Below are positions 12,621 through 24,353 of a DNA stretch of 64,000 nt, one piece after another (the first letter of the stretch is position 1; each line of letters opens with the position of its first letter). Where the stretch lies: positions 55,026-119,025 of the forward strand of contig JAACJK010000126.1 in assembly GCA_013368325.1 (NCBI GenBank), read 5' to 3'. Origin of the DNA: Ephemerocybe angulata. Its lineage: Eukaryota; Basidiomycota; Agaricomycetes; Agaricales; Psathyrellaceae. The notes beneath the pieces are model-generated. The model did no database searches and had not been told where the DNA came from. It saw nothing but the letters and a program-made list of their open reading frames with translations. The translations under genes were made by a program, and so were the position numbers.

Positions 12621-12889
12621 GGACCTTTCGGGTGGTGTCTGGTAGTCTGTGTACGGTTTGGGACTGTTAAGAGCAAGTCAAGAGGTTTGAGAATTGGCCA
12701 AGGGCAGGGAAGGGAGGAGTGGGAAGAAGAAAACCTTTACCAACAGCCATTTGTCCCTTCGATGTGCCTTGTATGATGGCAACCACAAATGAATAGGCCG
12801 CTAAGGAAGTCCGTACAGAGTTCGGACCCACTGACATCTGGCATTGAAGTATAATAGTGCCGCCGCATCAATGACGCTGAGAAACGTTC

Positions 12890-13680
12890 ACCTTGGCTTG
12901 TCGGTTTGCACCAGGTTTTATTGCCTACTTCCGTACGGTCGTTGAAAACAAGGATCGCTCGACTCACCGATATTTCTCTTGGTCTCCTCTCCTGGATCCG
13001 CTTACTGGATACGAACACTTTCATCATGGACGGACGACACGATACCCCAGTTTCACTCGAGCGACAGGTGCGCGTTTGGACCCCTCAGACTTTGCGAAGT
13101 AGCTAAACACCCGTCATAGACATTAATCTAACATTATCAGAGTTCGACCGCATTAGCTCGTACTTCAATCGCAGGCAACATCCCGAATGAGTGAACGATC
13201 AGGCGACCGACTCAACTTATAACAACGATGCCGAGAGGGGGGAGCCAAGGGAGTAGCATGGCCTACCCTTTATCAACTATGAACTCCCTTTTCCACCTCG
13301 ACCCCGACGCAGCACCTTCTCTCCTTCCTTCATTGTCGAACTCTCACAATACGCACCCCTCATGCCCTAGAAGTCCAAATTGAATAAGTCACAGTTTTCG
13401 TCGTGCAAGGACACCGGCGACAAACTCGAGTGCGAACACCTCCATCTCTGAAGCAGCAGCGTGTTGCCACAGAGTTGTTTCAGGGTAGCGGGAGCATGGC
13501 GCCGCCTTCTGCACTCGGACGAGTGCGATCGGGGAGCGTGGGTTCTTCGACTTGAATCGGGAGAGGGATCGAAGGGTTCCCGTTGACGGGATTTGGAGGT
13601 TGCGGCTCATCCTTTGTTTGCACCGCGTACACGGTATACTCAGGTGGTGTACCAAGACTGTCGCTTGTGACACACTCCCC
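12890..13680 (+). repeat. Block Z, truncated copy 1
   Basis: Two stretches match the Z family. At 12900-13030 the complement of 'TTCGTATCC..' matches 46270-46380. At 13275-13470, plus-strand 'NSLFHLDPDAAPSLLPS' corresponds to 'PVPDATPISPS' on the minus strand near 45340, and an 'EVFALEFVAGVL' reading on the opposite strand matches near 45190. Orientation is opposite to the 44.3-46.5 kb copy. Indels break every reading frame, so this is a degenerate fragment. Confidence 0.6.
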
Positions 13681-14580
13681 CTACCTACCTACATACCCTG
13701 CCATAATCCATCTTTGAACTTATTTTACCTAATTCTTTCAACCCTTTGTGTACATCCTGACGATACTCATGAATATGGAGAAGCGAGTCTTGGAGGAAAG
13801 GAACTGCAGACAGCTAACAATTTTCTTTGTGACGCCTGGATCCTCTTGTCGAGACCTTTAGAAAGTCAAAGGCAAAACAAGAACGTCTCGTACAGGGCGC
13901 CTTCGGTGCGCATCGTGCGTGGAGATCGCGTGCCCGTGCAGCCATCCGCTCAGGCGGAGCCTATGCCTATACACGGTCGCGGGTGGGCAACATAGTCAGT
14001 GGGGTTCAACTCGGAATCAATGAATATGGGTGTATGGGATTTGAGAGGTGAGCGAGTGGCAAGCGCAATCGAATCAAGGTCAGATGCAATCTTGCAAAAA
14101 CTACATCTCAGGTTACAGTAGGCCGGAAGGTTAATGATTTAGGTCCTATAGATCAACCGCCACGCCGCTACAGATTGGTCTCCAGTCTTTCGACCTCCTT
14201 TTCTCTCATTATACACTGTATCGACATGGAATCAGTCAACTGCGAAGCAAATATCATGTAATCCGTCGATTTTGAAATTAAGATAAGATTGCTTGGTCAG
14301 AGCACGGGAAGCGACGAGGAGGAGAGCTTGGATCCGGAGGTCTCAGTCAATGGGTACTAGGTATATATGTGGTACGAGTACTATGTGGCATGTAGCTGAG
14401 TTGGGGGGATATTTCGCTCATGAACCACCGACTTGGTTATCACGACCAAGTATTTGGTGCACCCACTTGGGAATGCGCGCTTATCTTGGCAACTGGCCCG
14501 CTTGGCGCCTAATTCAATGTGGTTAAGGAGCGGAAAAGGTGTGGCGAGATAGAGACTTGGTGTCATTGGCGCACTCATCG
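13681..14580. other. No supported gene
   Basis: Frames here (13552-13995 plus, 14293-14526 plus, 14381-14608 minus) have no motif or splice chain that I trust. I see no regulatory element worth naming. Confidence 0.4.
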
Positions 14581-14690
14581 CGCAGTTCGGAGTGTGCGCG
14601 AAATCCATGAAATCCTTCCCTGAACTCCCCGCATTGAGGGGAGTTCAAATCTGCCCTGCCGTATTGAGCGGAGCGGGTTGGATGGGAGTG
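14581..14690 (+). repeat. Lone diverged monomer of the four-hairpin satellite
   Basis: This matches most of one 159-bp unit of the array at 55.1-56.3 kb. The GAACTCCCC / GGGGAGTTC hairpin is intact at 14622-14646, with a 7-nt loop GCATTGA. A second stem region near 14653-14676 has the loop CGTATTGA. The lines 'TTCGGAGTG' and 'GGATGGGAGTGCG' also align. It shows that the unit moves or spreads outside the array. The next 325 bases (to 15016) hold nothing I can name. Confidence 0.75.
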
Positions 14691-15016
14691 CGTTGACAAG
14701 GCGCAGGGCCTAATCGACGATGGGAAATTCTTCCTCTCCTCGATCCCCAATGTCGATCCAGATGTTGGCCGAGGCATATCTCGCCAGCTATCGAGTGCCT
14801 GAGGCATCCTCTCTGACATAGACGACTACTCGCTCACGAAGCGCGAACTCCGCAGGAGGTCGTTGGCCTCATAGACGCCGCTTGAAGCCACTTCGTACTT
14901 TCTTGAGGGGAAATCCAGGTGAATCTCGGTTGTGGTACTAGTACATAGTCGTTCTAGACCGGGGTCTTCCATGTAGTTAGGCGTTGGGCTACTAGGCGTT
15001 GGCGCTACACCTTTCG

Positions 15017-16690
15017 CGCGAATAAACAAGTACATGCCAACGACGTCATCCGAGTCCGCCTCGCCGAATCAGGCGCACCCCTGCATCAGCTGTCGCCGCT
15101 TGTCTTCGACCTCCATGTGGGCGCCCTCTGCACTCGCGCCCTCCCATCGACGACCCCTGGTCCAGGATTTCGCATGTACGCCAGCACCCCCAGCCGTGAT
15201 AACGACACCCCTCGATCTACTCATGCAAGGTCAGTCAATCCAACTGCCCTAACGAATTCCAATACTCATATACCTTTAGCCGTCTTGTGGGCTCTCAGTC
15301 CCCCGATATCGCTTCAAAGTCAAGAGGCGAACGTCGCGCATACGAGCAAGGCAATGGGAGAGTGCGCCTGTGCATCTACGCTCCACGGTGCGTTAATACT
15401 CGCCGCTATGGCCAATACAGACTTACTTACCAGTCACTAGCCGTGGAACGAAGATACTGGCGCGGGCTGAAGCATCGAAACGACGACAGCACGCGAGCAC
15501 GACACTCACCCTCACTTCGCGATCCCAGCCGTACGCCAGACCGTCATTCCAACGCCAGACCCGTCTCTCGAAACAACACGAAACTCGCCATATAAACGTT
15601 CATAACCCCAGAGGCGAAGCAGAGGTCTTGGAAGTTCTCGATGTGCGCCGCGATTTTCTAGTCGAAGGTGCATCAGAATTTGCGACTGTGCTCAAGACTT
15701 CGTCTAACATCCCTTCAGCAAGCCTAGGAGTCGCACGGAACGGTCAACACGAGTTCACGGCGCAAGAAAATGCTGCCCTCACAAGCGAAACGCGCTCTCG
15801 ACTACCCGAGCCGTCCACATACCAGGGCAGTATCCTTATTCAAATGATTCTAACATAGACTTACTTCGTGCACAGGTTGTACAATGAGATCGACGGCCTC
15901 TTGGATAGGCAGCCGTGAGCAACGAGTGAGCACAACGAGCCCGCACCCACACCAACCGCTACGAACGGCGTCAGAGGCATTCAAATTCCACACACGGCGA
16001 CGACAACTTACCCGCCACCGACCCCTCGCCCTCTCCACCAATGGCGCACGCCCCCGGCTATATGCTACACCGACAGCACCCCAAATACGGTGCAATGCAG
16101 GGGCGATCTTGTAAACCCAGAGCGCAAACTAGGCCAAACGGTGCGTCAGTACTCCAAGATATAGTTCTGAAGCGACTGACTTACCCTTCGCTAGCAGCAC
16201 TTCACAAGACTCGACCATCGTCTACGAAGCCCGAATGACCACACTTACCGAGAGCGGCGATATCTCCACGACGACGACGATCACGAAGACGGGCTTGGGG
16301 CTAGAAAACACCGTCAGCACAAAACCACAACGGCGGTGGTAGCGACGATGGACATACCTCTCCCTCGTCGACTCCCGACCATCGATCGCCCTGCGGCAGG
16401 GCTATCAGCGACGCACAACACACAAGAACGACGTCGAGGACTTACGCTTGCCTGGCCTTCAACCCTTCAGCACTGTCCGACCTTGTGGGCTCAACATCGC
16501 AAACCACGCCCAGCGCAACCGATCCTGTGGGCCGAAATGGCGTACGTAACACCAGCACGACGTAGGCCGGCTTACCTCCTTGTCCCGGAGCACAGCGACG
16601 CCGACGACCGGCTCATAGACGACGCCTCGAAGTCCATGCCAGAACGCCCTTCATCACGCCGTCACTTTGTCACTGCGATCGGCGATGAGC
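15017..16690 (+). repeat. Block a, copy I (long duplicated segment)
   Basis: About 1.67 kb is duplicated in inverted orientation at 48105-49737 with high similarity and scattered indels. The plus strand has regularly spaced intron-like donors and acceptors, for example GTCAGT near 15230 with CTTTAG near 15280, GTGCGT near 15389, GTATCC near 15831 with GCACAG near 15880, and GTGCGT near 16140. These suggest a decayed multi-exon unit. One Thr-rich reading near 16210-16310 ('TTLTESGDISTTTTITKTG') is kept in both copies. I do not recognise the product, and no frame is open through the block. Confidence 0.7.
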
Positions 16691-16904
16691 AGCCTTCCTG
16701 CACGCGACCCGACTGGCATGAAAGCGAAACTCGGACCAGAAAGCTTCATCTGCACTCAAGAATCCGGCCGCACCTCGACCAGTACATTCACATCCATACC
16801 CACCATTCGAGGCCATACCTACGCACGCACGGAGGCGTGTAAGTACATATATTAACCGCGCCAAGCCCTCCCGGAGCTCGGAGGTTTGGACAAAATCCCA
16901 AGAT

Positions 16905-18745
16905 GTTTGACCGGAAGCTGCTCACAAGCCCACTCTGCGCTTTCGCATCATTTTTACGTAGCTAGCGCACATAATCTACGTATAAATGTATACTAGAAGC
17001 AAATAGAGGCTCTATAAACCCGGATTCAGATCTGAAATGTGACCCAGAAAAGCTGGGATGCACAATCCGACGCGCGAAAGCTGCGAGCGCTTAGCGCTCA
17101 TCTGGGCGCTTATCCTCGGAGACCCTCGATTCCACCTCTCCCTCACACGCCAGCTTCACATAAAAACGAAAACTACCTATGCCTCTAATTATTTCAGATC
17201 GGCTGCAAGCCCCATCGATCGCATCCCCAGAGGACCCGGAGAACTCAAGGAGAACTGAAGCAATCCGACGCACACCCGATCTCTGGTCCGGGAAACATAA
17301 CTTACGTGCGTACCCGCTGTTGGGCTGGGAAATATGAGTTATCGGAGGGAGTGAGTGCCGAGTAACTAGGACTGGCATGTCGTGGCGGGTGTGTAAGATG
17401 CGGATTGCGAGATTGGAAGGATGGGTGGATGGGTGGGTGCGGGAGGATGGTGCGGGCATGGATATCCGGTTCCGCGCGCTAACCGCCGTCTTTGGCTTTA
17501 GCTTGGTGGGTCAGTTATGTGGATATAAGTTTCCGGTGTGTTGAAAAATTCTGTGATTGAGGTCCATGAGATTGAGGTGGAGAGGCCGCGATGTCGAGCG
17601 AGCATCGATGGTTAGACCTTGATTCGGGTTTTGGCGCGCTAATGAACGAAAGCACAAGTACGCTCTAATTACGCCAAACCCACACTTTTACCACACATTA
17701 ACATTAGTATATACCTCTCCCTATATACCTCTAGTCTTTACCCACCTTCCCTGGTCCCCTGAAATCATCCACACGGGCAGATTCACGATGCCGCCAGCCC
17801 TCCCCTCCTCGCCCCATCCATCCGAAACAACGCTCTAGAACTCGCTTCCACGCACCGGACCCATCATTCGGCTCGATTATCTATGCCAACCGACACCCGA
17901 AATGCCCGGCTCAGGGCGAACAGCCAGCCAAGCCCGCACTAGCACGGCGAAGCGCGAAGGCATCGGTGGGGTGCATAATGCGATTCACCGAATCGGAGGT
18001 TTGGGGCTTTGCGGTGCCATTTTGGCTCACATGAGGTATGATAGGAGCCGAAGAGTATTTTGGGGAAGGGGGTGAAAGGGGTATATAAGATGGAGGGACG
18101 GACGGTTGGTCGCCATCATCCAGCCTTCCCTCCCTTTCTCTCATTTTACCTCTGCGCTCTTGACCACTCTTCAAGGGTCTCGTTTACTCCTGATTGTCGC
18201 TGCTATGCTCGTCGACGATCTGGCTGGGTCGTATTCCAATGGGTGAGTCCCTCCGCGTCTGACCCGCTTGTGTGTGTGTTACATTCGACTGACTTGGTTC
18301 CTTGTGCTAGTCTTCTGTCCAGCTGCTCACTGCGTAGCGACTACTTACTTTGCACCTTTGGTGCTTCATTCGAAGAGGTGAGTTTCGAATGTTTTCATTT
18401 GATGTCCACTTACTCCATCATTTCCTCAGAAACCCCTTACCCAGTAATCATCACCACCTGTTACCAGCCCATGATACTGACTAGCTCGTGCTGCAGAAGC
18501 TTCGCTGTTTATTCCAATCACAGGTAAGTAATGACTCCATCCATTCAAAAGAAACTCGACCAACCTGACCACCGCAGTCAAACCGCAGTAGAGTATTATC
18601 GCCCTCAGACACAACGGTTCAAGGTATCGAAAGGGGTTTCATTCAAAAGGTATGGACATACATTGCGATACCCTACGTGATCCTACTGACTACGCCTACC
18701 CGCAGAAGCACAACATGGTAATTGACAAAGCCTACCGACACCGGG
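16905..18745 (+). repeat. Block c, copy I
   Basis: This is duplicated in the same orientation at 46510-47875. Both copies begin GTTTGACCGGAAGCTGCTC, share a TATAAA site (17013 here), the palindrome GAGCGCTTAGCGCTC (17085-17099) and a GGATGGGTGGATGGGTGGG tract (near 17418), and end near 'AATTGA.AAAGCCTACCGAC'. Copy II lacks about 450 bases corresponding to 17850-18300, including the promoter at 18082. In copy I a short spliced frame can start at ATG 18205 (MLVDDLAGSYSNG) and continue through introns after 18240, 18377 and 18527. Its exon joins are ambiguous, so I do not annotate a CDS. Confidence 0.65.
18082..18089 (+). promoter_or_regulatory. TATA box inside block c copy I
   Basis: TATATAAG is followed by a C/T-rich leader (about 18118-18190) and ATG 18205 in good context. 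It is a plausible core promoter for the short spliced frame in this block. The whole stretch is deleted from copy II. Confidence 0.45.
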
Positions 18746-19429
18746 CCAATTAGTGCTCAATGTACGATATCATATCGCCACTATGCTATGTTAATAAAGC
18801 TTGAAAAGGGGTGAATTTTGTACTTGTTCTTGTGTGTACTGTATGAGGTACGGATCTAGGGGCTAAGGAGTATGGGATCCTTATCAGGGTTTTGGATAGT
18901 TGACACTCGAGAGATAAACCTAGTCTAGCAGGGATTTTACTCTATTGAGAAGAGACGGGATAGTAAGATAGCTATCACATATGTGTAAGGGAGGCCGGAA
19001 TCATTGATTGTGTCTCCCCCGGGCCCCACTGTGCTCATCTCAAATCCGGGGTGTAATATGCAAAGCGTAGCTTGCTAACACATCGGCGCATACCCGAGAG
19101 AGAGTAGCATCCGACTGCAGACGTTCATCTGGAAATGGTGAACCTTCGGGTACATAATAAAGCATTGAATAAGAGCATCAATAAATTCTCTTCCTTGTAC
19201 TCGCCAGAGCCCCTTCGGCATACCTGGATGACGGTTCAAAGCACCAAGATCCATGACTTGCTTCTTCAGGTTAACGGATTGTCATCATAAGATACGCAAT
19301 AACTTGAAAGAATTAGGTCCTAGCATAAGCCTACATTGAAAATTACATGGTATAAGATACTCATAGCGTGGAATGCGACATCGCAAGCGACAGACTTTTT
19401 TACACAGCCTGGGTATACACCGCGGGTGA
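18746..19429. other. No supported gene
   Basis: AT-rich, with no frame of note. I see no motif, repeat match or promoter here. Confidence 0.45.
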
Positions 19430-21190
19430 ACCATACCCTCGAGTCACCGACTCGAATCCCACCCGCACTTCCGCCACCCCTCGCCCCTGGAAACGCAACC
19501 ACATGATTGCGCTCACTTGCCCCCCGTCTCTTGCCTAGCCCTCCCAAATCCCGTCGACGGGAACTCCTGGGCAACTCCTGGGCCCTTACTACGCTTGCTC
19601 TCACCTAGCCCTCTCGACCCCGCATCGCTCCCGCATCGCTCCCGCCAGTCCTACTCGCCGCGCACTCCCTCCTCGGCAGCTTTGCCAGTGCAGTCGCAGG
19701 CAATACCATACCATCGGTATCAAAGCATCCAAGATCTTGCTCGACATGTATAGTTGGGGAGTTGGCGAACGATGGCGAGATGGGCGACGCAATGGAAGGC
19801 GACTAGAATGTTCTCGAGCTCGTTGCTGCCCTCGAGGACTTGGCCTTGGACTTCTTCACCTTCGGTTTCGGCATCGGCACTTCCGCGACTGGCTAATCGA
19901 AAAGAGGGTCAAACGACACCACATTTGCCAAGAGGGTACCAGGTACGCTCCTTCGATTCGTCAACTGAACTCCTCCCCCCACTTCTAGACGACGACGATA
20001 ACGAACCCCGTCCCGGAATGCATGCTCAGCAGTAAATCATTCCTCGGATTCCGCTTGTCGCAAAGCTCCCACTCCCTGGACTACTCGCTCGCAAGAAGGT
20101 AGCTCTCGAACGAAGTACCCCAACTCCTCTTCAAGAACTGATATTGGGGTCAGACACGGACCCGAGGTCCATGCCCTACTCCCGCTCCAACTGCCACGAC
20201 TCCCAGTACTGCAGTGACTCTTGAGTCTCTGGCTCCCGCTAGCGCTCGATGAACCAGCGCTCTCCGATCGCACACGTCCAAGTGCAGCTCCTCGTTTTTT
20301 CGGGCACGTTGGGAGGGTGGTAGAGAGGCTGGAGGTAAAGGATATGGAGAGGGTGGAGGGTGTCGAACCAGGGGAGGGGGGGGGATCGGCGTGGCCCTCC
20401 GGTGAGGTGTCGTCGAGGGGTCACGGTGGCAGCGAATGCATAGGGAGAATGGTATGTGGCGAGAATGCAAAAGCAAGCTATGGTACGTAAAGATTCAGTC
20501 AATTTGGTATACAGGTCACAAGTGGGAGGGGAATAGAACATACGTCCATACTTCTTCTCAGACCAGGTGTCGTAGCTCGGGGAGCGCAATCCCGCAGTTA
20601 CCGCAAATGTATGGGATAGGTTAGTCCTACAATAAATGGTGTTGTCAGTATCTAGTGTTCCGCAGTTCGAGCAGCGGGGCAAAGGTACATACCTGAATAC
20701 AAGTCCAGGCGGTTGCCTAGTCAAGCTGGACCATCAACTGTGCGCTTCTCTGGCGGATCTGAGAGAACTTGGAGATGAGGCCCAGTTGACAGTAGGAGGC
20801 TTGGTGCGTCGTGAGTTGCGCAACGCTGAGGGCGTAGCACTTCGGACTTGTAATTTCGCGGGTGCCAAAGGACCAATTCCCCCTAGATATCGTTACATTG
20901 GTAGAGAGCCCGTAGGTAGAAGCGGGTTGCTCTACCCCTGTTGGAGGTGTCGTCGGTTGAGACCAGAGCCCGAATCTACGTTCCCTCCCCTGCTCAGGTT
21001 GGGCTGGGAATCTTTGACTTGAGTAAGTTGTTCTTGACCGTATTCTGAGATAGGGAGAGCGGCGGTGGTCGACAAGGAGATGCTTCAACGGACTTCGAAG
21101 TACATACTTGCAATCGGAGCTGAGGGTTTCGCAGAAGGGTTCATCTCGCGACGCACTTGAGGATAAGAAAAAGCAGTCAATATCCATGCT
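19430..21190 (-). repeat. Block Z, copy 2 (relative of a Cys-pair protein gene)
   Basis: Aligned in order with 44290-46200: shared blocks include 'GCATCGCTCCCRCCAG', 'CTCGGCAGCTTT', 'AAGATCTTGCTCGAC' and 'TTTGCCAAG.GGGTACC'. On the minus strand a 'RCSNCGTLDTDNTIYCRTNL' stretch (near 20630-20690) matches 'RCSNCGTLDTENSIYSRTNL' in copy 4. CxxC pairs suggest a zinc-binding N-terminus followed by a Ser/Pro-rich tail. Frames are broken throughout. Confidence 0.6.
20717..21187 (-). CDS. Possible two-exon protein upstream in block Z copy 2
   Basis: Exon 1 (21187-21108, MDIDCFFLSSSASRDEPF) joins exon 2 (21017-20717) through a GTATGT...AAG intron with matching phase, giving 126 residues. No domain is recognisable and no equivalent frame was found in the other Z copies. 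It may be the 5' part of the Z-family gene or chance coding. It is held at low confidence. Confidence 0.3.
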   Translation of the reverse strand: MDIDCFFLSSSASRDEPFCETLSSDCKYVLRSPLKHLLVDHRRSPYLRIRSRTTYSSQRFPAQPEQGRERRFGLWSQPTTPPTGVEQPASTYGLSTNVTISRGNWSFGTREITSPKCYALSVAQLTTHQASYCQLGLISKFSQIRQRSAQLMVQLD

Positions 21191-21434
21191 GTGAATCTCG
21201 GTGAAATTGAGAATATGTGGGTGGGAGGCACGGGTTTGAGCGGTGTATCATATACGTAGTTGTTTAAATAGTATATTATTGGATCCCGGCCTGTATGACC
21301 ATAACGGATCACCGCTCCGGAGATCCGGCATCGGTCAGTCTCCGCTGGACACCCAGCCTTGCGCTTTAACCTGAACATAACAACCAGTGGGCCACATCCT
21401 TCCTTCCTTCCTTCTGTCGCATCGCTCTCTTTCT
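21191..21434 (+). promoter_or_regulatory. Promoter region with C/T-rich leader
   Basis: The 35 bases just before ATG 21435 are strongly pyrimidine-rich (CCTTCCTTCCTTCCTTC from about 21400). This is a common leader type for basidiomycete genes. No TATA box is obvious. Confidence 0.4.
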
Positions 21435-23873
21435 ATGCCCGGCATCGTCACTGGCAGCGCTGGGCAGCGTTACACCTGCAAATGCCTCAACATTCGCATC
21501 AAAGGTTCCCCACGAGAGTCTGTCGACGATCAAGCATATTTACAGGTCTACGTTGGTGACGACAGTATTGCTGTGGTGAGCCATAACCCTCATGATCGTA
21601 AAGTACCATCGTTGGGCTAATTATGCCCTCTGGAAAATCAGAAACACACCCAGATGACTCTCAGATCTCGTCGAATTACGCATATCTCAGAGTCAAATCA
21701 ATATTCACGATATACTGTCACGTTGACGTGCCTTGTGTGCAATCTCCCCGTATACCGCGTCTTTCAAGTCGTTCCTGCAGATGCAGAACAGAAGGGTGGT
21801 CCGATTTTGCCGGCAGATGACGGGGTTGAAAAGGAGACGACGAAGAGTCCGACTGGATGGATAGAAGTCAACAAGGAGTGCTTGGTTCGTCCCAATTTTC
21901 TTACCTATCTCGTTTTTAGAGGTGTATTGCGTCTGCGCGTCTTCTCTCCCACTTACACCGCTTTCTCCGTGCCTTACTGACTGTGCACTAAACAGACTTG
22001 GGATGCCATCGTCCATACAGAAAGCGACTCAAGCTATTCGTCAAGACTCTCTGTGGTCGTCCCTCCACTTCCCCCAATGCCTATGGAACCAATCGAGAAG
22101 GCTTCCCCCAGAACTTCCGAGGAACCGTCAGCTGCTCCTAAAATGCCTTCATATCTCTCCTCCATGAACATCGGAGCATCGTCGATGTCAAAGCGGGGTT
22201 CGAGTCCATCTTATCGCACCCCAATAGCCATCCGGGGCTTCGACCCTGTTTCTGTACTGGAACAAGGGAGGCAATCGCACTACCCTCCCCTACGGTCATC
22301 GAAGCCATCAGCTCTCTCCGCCTCTCTCACTACAAGTACTTTGTATCACCCCAGGGCTCTGCGATCACCGTCACCCGACCGTTCTCGTGGTTCACCAGAT
22401 TCGGCTTCTAGCAAAATGTTATCTACGCGATCGGGGTCGGCCACACTCGTGCAGCCTGCAACCACGGAAGGCGTAACTGTGCTTCACTTCCGCCGCAACG
22501 TCGACGATACCATCAATACGCAGGCAACATATCGGTTCTTCGTCATTGAAGAAGAGATGGCTAAGGATCGTGAACGGAGACAGCAAACCGGGAAAACGAA
22601 CGGCGGCACCTCCGACAACAATCAAGGGACGAAACCAACTACACAAGCGACTACCTCACCGTCGAAAGCCACCGGTCAAAGTGACATCGGCGCGCAAGCA
22701 ACGGAGACGGAGGTCCCTGCGCCGCCAGCTAAGGAAGACGCTAAACCCGCATCTGAGTCCAAGGATCCTCCGGCATCTTCGCGAGGCCGAGATCCCAAGG
22801 GTAAGCGTAAAGTGACGTTTGACGTTGCACCGGATGTGGTTACTCTCAAGACGGAGGAGACGGAGGCGGAAGTTGCTCATGCGGCCGCCGTGGAACAGCA
22901 AGATCAGCCTGGTACGTATTTCCATACCCCAGTCTTCCACGTTGCTGGGATATTTATATCTGCCCCGAACATCCAGATACGATATTCGAACTGGAGGACT
23001 TGGATGGGGACAAACTATCCTCACCTCACCTAGCTCAGGCTTTTCCCTTGCTTGAACAGCCAGCAATTTCGCGGCCCAAGCGTCGGGCAAACAGTAAACC
23101 AAAGATGAAGGGGTTGCCAGAGTCGTTTGCAGGTCTCCGACCAGCTTCTCTCCCGAACCCTTCGCATATACGTGCTATGCGCAGCCCAGCTGGTGTGAAT
23201 GTACCGCATTTGGTTAATCTAAGCGTACTCCCGGCACAACCTTCCCCTCTTCGCTGGGGAATGAAAGTTGTTGGTGCAGCGTCCCCCAGGGAAGATGGAA
23301 AGGAAAAGGACACCACTGGTAAGCTCCTTCGATTTGCGGCTTCGCCTGTTATTCTGGAGGAGAACGAAGCTGACAACATTGAGATAGCTGGGGACTCATA
23401 TCCAACAACCAGCTCAGTGATAATATCTTCTGGGAGTGGCATGGAGAACATCAGCGGTACGTCTCAGCTGAATTACAGTTCGCCTTTATATATGGCTCAG
23501 TGCCGGTACTGACGTCCAATACTTGATTTTCCCGTTTTGTTTCTCCTCGGACAATGAAGAGAGCTCGCCTTCCGAGTCTGGGGCAGGCACGTCGACAGCT
23601 GGAGTACCAGGATCACTCCCTGTTCACATTCACCTGCGGAACAAGCCTCGGCAAGTATTGAGTCTTGCTTCTTATCAGCTCACGCACGCTATGCCTGAAG
23701 CTGGAGCAGGCGCAGGCGCAGACGTGCCGGGGAAAGCCAATGAAAAGCCTCTTTCGTCGAGGGCTATAAGGAAGGCAATGTACGCGGAGCGAGACCGCGC
23801 TCGGCTCATTGACCCTGGGCTAGAGCCTATTGAGGAGGATGAGGACGATGAGTCGGAGGTGGACTCGAATTAA
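21435..23873 (+). CDS. Conserved Agaricomycete-type protein with CxC/CxxC domain and long disordered tail
   Basis: Five exons (21435-21575, 21642-21884, 21996-22911, 22977-23456, 23560-23873) join without a frame error into 2094 nt, or 697 residues. Residues about 8-60 hold 'YTCKCLNIRIKG' and 'YLQVYVGDDSIAV'. About residue 70 on comes 'YTVTLTCLVCNLPVYRV', then 'GWIEVNKECL'. The CxC plus CxxC arrangement on beta-rich sequence recalls Mss4-like/GFA zinc folds, but that is inference. The rest is low-complexity, rich in Ser, Pro, Thr and Lys, with 'KGKRKVTFDV' (a possible nuclear signal) and an acidic end ('EEDEDDESEVDSN'). I believe similar proteins occur across Agaricomycetes without a known role. 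The ATG chosen follows the pyrimidine leader; an upstream in-frame ATG (21387) lies inside that leader. Repeat block b begins about 160 bases after the stop. Confidence 0.75.
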
Positions 23874-24052
23874 GAGGCTCCAGGACTTAATTCTTTTTGA
23901 CGACGACCTGCGGAAGGAGGAGGGACCTCAAGATTTTGCAAGCTGCTGACCAGTTGCCCGAACCACCCATGCGGAGGAGTTTAGCGCCTTAACCTATGTT
24001 CCGTTCCTTTGTCCATTTGTATAGCATTGGGCACCGCGTCAGACACCTTTCC

Positions 24053-24069
24053 TGGATCACATTTTCCTT
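24053..24069 (+). repeat. Target-site duplication, left
   Basis: TGGATCACATTTTCCTT, identical to 25757-25773 and to the single copy at 42165-42181 in the uninterrupted paralogue. Two or more terminal T are shared with the poly(T) tract, so its right edge is uncertain by a base or two. Confidence 0.9.
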
Positions 24070-24251
24070 TTTTTTTTTTTTTTTTTTTTTTTTTTGGTGG
24101 AATCTAGCCATCGGAAATGCACCACCGAGCCAGTGTCGCTCGGGAGTACTCAAGGTACTCGTGCACCCTAGGCGTTAACGATGGTATGTGGGTTTCCCCA
24201 CAAGGGCGAGAGTAAGTCAGTAACCACGAACGGAGGAAATGCTTTACGCAC

Positions 24252-24274
24252 ACCTGGCGGCAAGGCCGCCAGGT
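24252..24274 (-). other. Perfect 10-bp hairpin in the retroelement 3' UTR
   Basis: ACCTGGCGGC and GCCGCCAGGT flank a 3-nt spacer, about 80 nt after the ORF stop and 155 nt before the poly(A) tract. Hairpins near LINE 3' ends are often the recognition site for the reverse transcriptase; that role is inferred here. Confidence 0.65.
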
Positions 24275-24353
24275 AGTGTGGGACTCGCATCTCGTCCTAG
24301 CCGTCTGCCGGGTCGGATCCAGATAAGTCTCGGCGCTTAACGCGCGCTAAGTC

